Assembly (NCBI GenBank): GCA_902472315.1
Contig: CABRNM010000039.1
Location: 1-11,441 of the forward strand
Length of the DNA: 11,441 nucleotides
Source of the DNA: an uncultured Collinsella sp.
GTDB lineage: Bacteria; Actinomycetota; Coriobacteriia; Coriobacteriales; Coriobacteriaceae
Direction: 5' to 3'
The notes below the pieces were generated by a model, which ran no database searches, was not told the DNA's origin, and saw only the letters and a program-made list of their open reading frames with translations. Below, one piece after another: positions 7,385-11,441 of this stretch; within the stretch, counting starts at the first letter, position 1; every line of letters begins with the position of its first letter. The position numbers and the translations under genes are program-made.

Positions 7385-7428
7385 AAAAGGAAAACCCCAT
7401 AGCCCATGAGAGCTGCGGGGTTTTCCTT
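7385..7428. terminator. Symmetric, probably bidirectional terminator between convergent genes
   Basis: AAGGAAAACCCC (7387-7398) is fully complementary to GGGGTTTTCCTT (7417-7428), with an 18-nt loop holding a short AGC/GCT pair. Each strand ends in a T-rich run (TTTTCCTT on plus, TTTTCCTTTT on minus). It stands between the proS stop and the phosphotransferase stop (7461), so its main job is probably to end the minus-strand transcript while backing up the proS terminator. Confidence 0.85.
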
Positions 7429-7460
7429 GTGCCTCCGATGCGAAATAAATCGCTCAGATA

Positions 7461-8225
7461 TTACTGATAATCGACGACGTCGATCCAGTTCTTCAGGAAC
7501 TCATCGTTCACGTTGCGCTTACGAGCGAGCTCGGAAGCGGCGACGATGCTCGTCCACTGACGCACGACCTGCATGGGCATGTCGGCGCGGTCGCAGTAGA
7601 GCTCCAGGTAGGCCTCAGCCTGATCCTTGCTGTTGAGGGCGAAGAGCAGGTAGGTGGTGGCAACGTCGGCAGCAGGGGAGCCCTGGGTGGCGTGTGCCCA
7701 GTCGCACACATAGAGCTGGCCGTCGTCGCCAACGATGACGTTGGAGGGGTTGAAGTCGCCGTGGCAGACCTTGAACTCCTTGGTCATGCCGTCCAGACGC
7801 TCCTGAAGGTTGTAGCGCGTGGTGGCATTGAGCTGATCAAGGCTGTCGATCATGCGGGCGAACTTGTCGCGCTGACGGTTGAGCAACGGGGAGGTGTAGC
7901 CGTGGATCTCGATCTGGAGGTCGACGAACATCTCGAGGTACTCACCAAAGCGCTGGGGCTCGGCAGTCATCTTCTCGGCAAGGGTGGTGCCCGGAACCTT
8001 CTCGGTCACGAGCGCCCAGCCATTGGCATTCTCGAGCTGGGAAACCTCGAGAGCCTTGGGGCTGCGGATGCCGCACTCATTGATGCGGGCAAGATTCAAA
8101 GCCTCGTTGAACACGTCGGAGACGGGCTTCGTCTCGTTAAAGACCTTGACGATCTTGTCGCCCAGGTCGTAAACGACCTTGTTGCCACGGCGGACGAGCT
8201 CGGTCTTGGAATCGGGTAGCAGCAT
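7461..8225 (-). CDS. Phosphotransferase of the APH/choline-kinase fold
   Basis: A 254-residue soluble protein with the aminoglycoside-phosphotransferase kinase fold. The N-lobe has VVYDLGDKIVKVFNE, where Lys27 is the likely ATP-contacting lysine, and Glu41 may pair with it. The catalytic loop is CHGDFNPSNVIV, with Asp157 as base and Asn162 for metal. The metal-binding Asp175 is in VCDWAHATQGSPAADVA. It resembles the subfamily first modelled on Fibrobacter paralogues (TIGR02172) rather than true resistance enzymes; a small alcohol or sugar substrate is as likely as an antibiotic. The ATG has GAAAGGA (8232-8238) 6 nt upstream. It lies 88 nt downstream of adhE on the same strand with a hairpin between, so it may be partly co-transcribed. 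I see no clear promoter of its own. Fold confident, substrate unknown. Confidence 0.87.
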   Translation of the reverse strand: MLLPDSKTELVRRGNKVVYDLGDKIVKVFNETKPVSDVFNEALNLARINECGIRSPKALEVSQLENANGWALVTEKVPGTTLAEKMTAEPQRFGEYLEMFVDLQIEIHGYTSPLLNRQRDKFARMIDSLDQLNATTRYNLQERLDGMTKEFKVCHGDFNPSNVIVGDDGQLYVCDWAHATQGSPAADVATTYLLFALNSKDQAEAYLELYCDRADMPMQVVRQWTSIVAASELARKRNVNDEFLKNWIDVVDYQ

Positions 8226-8257
8226 GGTTGCATCCTTTCAACGATGCGATAGAAGCG

Positions 8258-8296
8258 ACGGCGGGGGTGTGTGAAACACCCGTGCACCCCCGCCGT
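8258..8296 (-). terminator. GC-rich hairpin after adhE, probable weak terminator
   Basis: ACGGCGGGGGTG (8258-8269) is exactly complementary to CACCCCCGCCGT (8285-8296): a 12-bp stem with a 15-nt loop that can pair further. It begins 18 nt beyond the adhE stop. On the minus strand the following bases (TCGCTTCT) are a poor T tract, so termination may be partial, letting some transcript run into the phosphotransferase gene. The hairpin is seen; its function is inferred. Confidence 0.6.
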
Positions 8297-8313
8297 TAAA
8301 AACCGTGCTAAAA

Positions 8314-10962
8314 CTAGCAGACGGCGTAGTCCTGAGGCTCGCGACCGTAGTAGGCGTCAAGGTAGAGCTCCTTGATCTCGCTCATCAGCGGGTAACGGGG
8401 GTTAGCGCCGGTGCACTGGTCGTTGAATGCCTGCTCGGTCATCTCGTCGAGGGTGTCGAGGAAGTACTTCTCGTCAACGCCGTACTCAGCGATGGTGTGC
8501 TTGACACCGATGAAGTCGCAGAGCTCGGTGAGCTTGGTGATGAAGTTCTCGAAGACCTCACGGTCGTCCTTGCCGTCGATGCCGCAGTAACGAGCCATCT
8601 CGGCGTAGTTGTGCAGCGCGTTGGGGTAAGGATACTGAGAGAAGGTTCCCATCTTGACAGGAGCCTCGGCGGCGTTGTAACGCATGACGCGGGTCAGGAT
8701 GACTGCGTTTGCGAGGCCGTGGGGCAGATGGTGGAAAGCGCCGAGCTTGTGGGCCATGGAGTGGTTGAGGCCCAGGAAGGCGTTACCGAATGCCATACCG
8801 GCCATGCAGGATGCGTTGTGCATCTCCTCGCGAGCGTGCGGATCCTTGGCACCGTTGGTGAAGGAGCTCGGGAGGTTCTCGAAGACGAGCTTTGCGGCGC
8901 GCTCGGAGAGGCCCTTGGTGTAATCGGAAGCCATGATGGAGACGTAGGACTCGATGGCGTGGGTCATGACGTCAATACCGGAAGCTGCGGTGAGGCCCTT
9001 CGGGGCGGTCATGCAGTTGTCAGCGTCGACGATTGCCATGTTGGGGAGCAGCGCGTAGTCGGCGAGCGGCCACTTGATGCCGGTCTCCTTGTCGGTGATG
9101 ATGGCGAACGGCGTGCACTCGGAGCCAGTGCCCGAAGAGGTCGGGACGGCGACGAAGTAAGCCTTCTTGCCCATCTCGGGGAAGGTGAAGATACGCTTGC
9201 GGATGTCCATGAAGTCCATGGCCATGTCCTCGAAGTTCGCCTCGGGGTGCTCGTACATCATCCACATAATCTTGCCGGCGTCCATTGCGGAACCGCCGCC
9301 AACGGCGATGATGACATCCGGCTCGAAGAGCGTCATCTGCTTGGCGCCGCGACGTGCGCACTGCAGGGATGGATCGGGCTCAACGTCGTAGAAGCAGTCG
9401 TGAGCGATGCCCATCTCATCGAGCTTGGCCTCGATGGCACGCGTGTTGCCATTCTTGAAGAGGAACTGGTCGGTAACGATGAAGGCGCGCTTCTTGCCCA
9501 TTACGGTGCCGAGCTCGTCGAGTGCGACGGGCGTGCAGCCCTTCTTGAAGTAGACCTTCTCGGGTGCGCGGAACCACAGCATGTTCTCGCGGCGCTCTGC
9601 CACGGTCTTGACGTTGATCAAGTGCTTCACCCCAACGTTCTCGGAGACGGAGTTGCCACCCCAGGAGCCGCAGCCCAGGGTTAGAGACGGCTTCATGCCG
9701 AAGTTGTAGAGGTCACCGATGCCGCCGTGCGAGGACGGGGTGTTGATGACGATGCGGCAGGCCTTCATGACGTGCTGGAACTTAGCGATCTTCTCGCTCT
9801 GTGCCGGGTGCACGTAGAGAGAGGCGGTGTGGCCCGGGCCACCTGCGAGGACGAGGTGCTCTGCCTTGTCAACGGCCTCCTGGAAGTCCTTGGCGTGATA
9901 CATAGCGAGGACCGGGGAGAGCTTCTCGTGGGAGAACTCTTCCTTCTCGGGATCGGTGGAGGTGACCTCGGCGATCAGGATCTTGGTCTTGGCGGGAACC
10001 TCGATGCCGGCGAGCTCGGCGATCTTGGCGGCAGCCATGCCGGGGATGCGGTGATCGAGAGCGCCGTTCTTGAACATGGCGGCACGCAGGGCCTCCATCT
10101 CGGCACCCTGCTTGACGAAGTAGCAGCCGCGCTTCTGGAACTCGGCCTTGACCTGGTCATAGATGGTGTCGATGACGGTCACGGACTGCTCGGAAGCGCA
10201 GATCATGCCGTTGTCGAAGGTCTTGGAGTGGATGATGGAGTTGACGGCGAGCTTGATGTCCGCGGTATCGTCGATGATGACCGGGGTGTTGCCGGCGCCG
10301 ACGCCGAGTGCGGGCTTACCGGAGGAGTAAGCAGCCTTGACCATGCCCGGGCCACCGGTTGCGAGAATGATGTCGACGTCGCGCATGACCATGTTGGTCA
10401 GCTCGATGGACGGCTTGTCGACCCAGCCGATGATGCCCTCAGGAGCACCGGCCTTGACAGCTGCGTCGAGAACGAGCTTGGCGGCGGCGATGGTGCACTT
10501 GGCGGCTGCCGGGTGCGGGGAGATGATGATGGCGTTACGGGTCTTCAGGCAGATGAGCGTCTTGAAGATGGCCGTGGAGGTCGGGTTGGTGGTCGGGATG
10601 ACAGCGCCAACGATACCGATCGGCTCGGCGACCTTGGTGATGCCGTAAGCGTCGTCGCGCTCGATGACACCGCAGGTCTTGGTGTTCTTGTAAGCGTTGT
10701 AGATGTACTCAGCGGCGTAGTGGTTCTTGATGACCTTGTCCTCGAGAACGCCACGGCCGGTCTCCTCGATGGCGAGCTTGGCCAAAGGAATACGAGCCTT
10801 GTTGGCGGCCATAGCAGCCTCGTAGAAGATCTTGTCTACCTGCTCCTGAGTGTACTCAGCGAATTTAGCCTGGGCCTCACGCATAGATTTGAGTTTGGCC
10901 TCAAGCGCCTCCACGTTGTCCACGATGGCGGGAGTAGTGTTTTCCGGTGACTTTTTCACCAT
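8314..10962 (-). CDS. adhE: Bifunctional acetaldehyde-CoA / alcohol dehydrogenase
   Basis: An 882-residue fused enzyme that reduces acetyl-CoA to acetaldehyde and then ethanol, recycling two NADH in fermentation. The family forms long cytoplasmic filaments (spirosomes). The N-terminal aldehyde dehydrogenase half (about 1-450) has the nucleophile Cys255 in GMICASEQSV and the cofactor segment GVGAGNTPVIID. The C-terminal iron-dependent alcohol dehydrogenase begins near residue 465 (EKVYFKKGC). It carries GGGSAMDAGK for NAD, and iron ligands Asp664 and His668 in IDVMTHAIESY plus the histidines of LNHSMAHKLGAFHHLPHG. Length is close to the E. coli enzyme (891). The ATG at 10962 has AAGGAG (10969-10974) 6 nt upstream. 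Strongly G/C-ending codons fit high expression, and they create long false antisense reading frames. It is transcribed toward the phosphotransferase gene; promoter and operator candidates lie at 11003-11085. Confidence 0.97.
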   Translation of the reverse strand: MVKKSPENTTPAIVDNVEALEAKLKSMREAQAKFAEYTQEQVDKIFYEAAMAANKARIPLAKLAIEETGRGVLEDKVIKNHYAAEYIYNAYKNTKTCGVIERDDAYGITKVAEPIGIVGAVIPTTNPTSTAIFKTLICLKTRNAIIISPHPAAAKCTIAAAKLVLDAAVKAGAPEGIIGWVDKPSIELTNMVMRDVDIILATGGPGMVKAAYSSGKPALGVGAGNTPVIIDDTADIKLAVNSIIHSKTFDNGMICASEQSVTVIDTIYDQVKAEFQKRGCYFVKQGAEMEALRAAMFKNGALDHRIPGMAAAKIAELAGIEVPAKTKILIAEVTSTDPEKEEFSHEKLSPVLAMYHAKDFQEAVDKAEHLVLAGGPGHTASLYVHPAQSEKIAKFQHVMKACRIVINTPSSHGGIGDLYNFGMKPSLTLGCGSWGGNSVSENVGVKHLINVKTVAERRENMLWFRAPEKVYFKKGCTPVALDELGTVMGKKRAFIVTDQFLFKNGNTRAIEAKLDEMGIAHDCFYDVEPDPSLQCARRGAKQMTLFEPDVIIAVGGGSAMDAGKIMWMMYEHPEANFEDMAMDFMDIRKRIFTFPEMGKKAYFVAVPTSSGTGSECTPFAIITDKETGIKWPLADYALLPNMAIVDADNCMTAPKGLTAASGIDVMTHAIESYVSIMASDYTKGLSERAAKLVFENLPSSFTNGAKDPHAREEMHNASCMAGMAFGNAFLGLNHSMAHKLGAFHHLPHGLANAVILTRVMRYNAAEAPVKMGTFSQYPYPNALHNYAEMARYCGIDGKDDREVFENFITKLTELCDFIGVKHTIAEYGVDEKYFLDTLDEMTEQAFNDQCTGANPRYPLMSEIKELYLDAYYGREPQDYAVC

Positions 10963-11002
10963 TTGTGTCTCCTTGCGATCGGAGATTTACCCTACAAGAT
11001 GC

Positions 11003-11011
11003 ATGATAGCA
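11003..11011 (-). promoter_or_regulatory. Extended -10 promoter candidate for adhE
   Basis: On the minus strand this reads TGCTATCAT: an extended -10 (TGn) with a hexamer one base away from TATAAT. It lies about 40 nt before the adhE ATG, leaving room for a leader of roughly 30 nt with the ribosome site. No good -35 hexamer is found at 16-18 nt, as is common for extended -10 promoters. Confidence 0.5.
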
Positions 11012-11027
11012 AGAAATAATTCGGTGA

Positions 11028-11043
11028 ACGGGCAGATTCCCGT
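11028..11043. promoter_or_regulatory. Palindrome ACGGG-N6-CCCGT near the adhE -35 position
   Basis: ACGGG (11028-11032) and CCCGT (11039-11043) are perfect inverted repeats around CAGATT. Relative to the candidate -10 they cover about -33 to -48, where a bound protein could block or help RNA polymerase. This is a possible operator only; short palindromes also occur by chance. Confidence 0.3.
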
Positions 11044-11054
11044 AAAAGACAAAC

Positions 11055-11085
11055 TAAAACGCTTCAATCAAATGAACCGTTTCAA
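11055..11085. promoter_or_regulatory. Two direct-repeat boxes upstream of adhE
   Basis: TAAAACGCTTCAA (11055-11067) and TGAACCGTTTCAA (11073-11085) agree at 10 of 13 positions and are 18 nt apart. The second has an inverted-repeat core, TGAA-CCGT-TTCA, of the CG-centred kind seen in LacI-family operators. They lie about 60-90 nt upstream of the predicted adhE transcription start. The repeat is visible; regulator binding is inference. Confidence 0.4.
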
Positions 11086-11115
11086 CTAAATCTATCTGCC
11101 CTGCGCATCGCCCCG

Positions 11116-11164
11116 CTCATTGGGGACAGACTTACATGAGTGCTTTCACTCATTTGGGACAGAC
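11116..11164. repeat. REP-like element: hairpin between near-identical GGGACAGAC repeats
   Basis: CTCATTGGGGACAGAC (11116-11131) recurs as CTCATTTGGGACAGAC (11149-11164), 15 of 16 bases identical and 33 nt apart. Between and partly within them is a perfect 7-bp hairpin, ATGAGTG-CTTT-CACTCAT (11136-11153). A GGAC tetranucleotide lies 5' of the hairpin, recalling REP elements, which have a short tetranucleotide at the foot of a palindrome and are processed by REP-associated tyrosine transposases. Such a gene starts 131 nt downstream. Assignment as REP is inference from layout. Confidence 0.5.
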
Positions 11165-11295
11165 ATCGATTTGCCATTTTGCCGTTCTGGGCCTGTTATT
11201 GCCGCTCTATTGGATATAAATAGGTTACAGGCTCAGCATTTCGCGTTGCGTCTCTCCTTTTAGGTGTTGCCTGTACAGTTTTGAAAGGAGAGGCT

Positions 11296-11441
11296 ATGCC
11301 CCGATGTGCCCGCGCCGTTTCTCTCACCGGCTACTACCACGTCTATGACCGCGGCAATTCTAAACAGATAATTTTTGAAGATGACTCCGACCGCTATCGG
11401 TTCTTATCTGATATCTCGGACAGATTCGCTCGCCATGAAGT
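11296..11441 (+). CDS. REP-associated / IS200-like transposase, N-terminal part
   Basis: The first 48 codons of a gene that runs off the window. The peptide opens MPRCARAVSLTGYYHVYDRG and continues NSKQIIFEDDSDRYRFL, which matches the N-terminal pattern of REP-associated tyrosine transposases (Y1/HUH family): a YHVxxRG(N) motif, then Q-x-IF-x-DD-x-DR-x-RFL. These single-strand DNA transposases act on hairpin-bearing repeats. The HUH metal motif and catalytic tyrosine would lie downstream, so activity cannot be judged. The ATG at 11296 has AAAGGAGAGG at 11284-11293, with GGAG 5 nt from the start. Codons such as ATA, ATT and TTA are more frequent than in the genes to the left, suggesting acquired DNA. 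A REP-like hairpin lies just upstream. Confidence 0.8.
   Translation, partial: MPRCARAVSLTGYYHVYDRGNSKQIIFEDDSDRYRFLSDISDRFARHE

Larger units (their letters stand above)
10963..11295. other. 333-nt intergenic region between adhE and the transposase gene
   Basis: The half next to adhE (10963-11100) is AT-richer than the genes and holds the adhE ribosome site, the promoter candidate and the operator-like repeats. The middle (11116-11164) holds a REP-like hairpin with flanking direct repeats. The last part (11165-11295) precedes the transposase gene; it has an isolated TATAAA (11215-11220) without a matching -35, and several GCCTGT/ACAGGC copies (11201, 11227, 11269). I see no tRNA, small RNA or further coding sequence here. 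Confidence 0.6.

Noticed and set aside
7692..8219. A plus-strand reading frame opposite the phosphotransferase gene.
   Set aside because: The minus-strand protein has complete kinase motifs and a good ribosome site. The plus frame has no motif and a biased composition.
7461..8225. Calling the APH-fold kinase an aminoglycoside-resistance gene.
   Set aside because: The fold alone does not set the substrate; the sequence looks closer to uncharacterised TIGR02172-like proteins, and there is no resistance-gene context.
8305..10950. Two long plus-strand reading frames (8305-9684 and 9727-10950) that together lie opposite almost all of adhE.
   Set aside because: They mirror the codon bias of adhE: G/C-ending codons remove antisense stops. 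The peptides are rich in Val, Gly, Leu and Asp with no recognisable domain, and adhE is unmistakable on the other strand.
10850..11089. A 79-residue plus-strand frame crossing the adhE start and its promoter region.
   Set aside because: It overlaps adhE and its control region, has no convincing ribosome site and no recognisable motif.
11030..11101. Inverted repeat GGGCAGAT (11030-11037) and ATCTGCCC (11094-11101) flanking the adhE upstream boxes.
   Set aside because: Only 8 bp with 56 nt between the arms. It overlaps the better palindrome ACGGG-N6-CCCGT, and chance is a sufficient explanation.
10963..11115. A Rex (NADH-responsive) operator upstream of adhE, expected from other Gram-positive bacteria.
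   Set aside because: No TTGTGAN8TCACAA-like or TTGTTAAN4TTAACAA-like sequence is present.
11201..11220. A sigma-70 promoter for the transposase gene using TATAAA at 11215-11220.
   Set aside because: No acceptable -35 lies 16-18 nt upstream and there is no TG extension, so it was not listed as a promoter.
1..11441. CRISPR arrays, tRNA or rRNA genes, riboswitches, phage genes or defence systems.
   Set aside because: No regularly spaced repeats, cloverleaf-like sequence or recognisable aptamer was seen. All long coding regions are housekeeping or fermentation genes apart from the terminal transposase and the small kinase.

Overview
The window looks like a chromosomal contig end from a GC-rich anaerobic fermenter. 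Coriobacteriia, probably a Collinsella-like genome, is my best guess. The guess rests on strongly G/C-biased third codon positions, GTG and TTG starts with good Shine-Dalgarno sites, MEP-pathway isoprenoid genes, and a single large fused AdhE. Taxonomy is inference; no rRNA or other marker gene is present. Bases 1-16 are not biological: they match the 3' end of the Illumina TruSeq read-1 adapter, so the genome starts at base 17.

Left part (17-7282, plus strand) is one tight operon: frr (3' end only), uppS, cdsA, dxr, an M50 site-2 protease (RseP/RasP family), ispG and proS. Gaps run from a 1-nt overlap to about 26 nt. It joins translation functions (ribosome recycling, prolyl-tRNA charging) to lipid and wall precursors: Dxr and IspG make isoprenoid units, UppS builds the C55 lipid carrier, CdsA makes CDP-diacylglycerol, and the protease probably acts in envelope regulation. 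This order is a known conserved bacterial cluster. Two features stand out. A perfect terminator-like hairpin with a T5 tract lies inside the first codons of uppS. The protease carries about 95 extra residues resembling a winged helix between its catalytic HEGGH motif and its second membrane segment.

Middle (7283-7460): a strong intrinsic terminator for the operon, then a second symmetric hairpin that can serve both strands, separating convergent genes.

Right part (minus strand): adhE (10962-8314), a bifunctional acetaldehyde/alcohol dehydrogenase for ethanol fermentation, followed after 88 nt and a hairpin by a small APH/choline-kinase-like phosphotransferase (8225-7461) of unknown substrate. 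The 333-nt region upstream of adhE holds an extended -10 promoter candidate, a palindrome near the -35 position and two direct-repeat boxes. It then becomes a mobile-element zone with a REP-like hairpin flanked by near-identical GGGACAGAC repeats. The window ends inside the start of a REP-associated (IS200-like) transposase gene at 11296.

No wholly new multi-gene system is evident. The best leads are the protease insert, the intragenic terminator and the REP/transposase pair.
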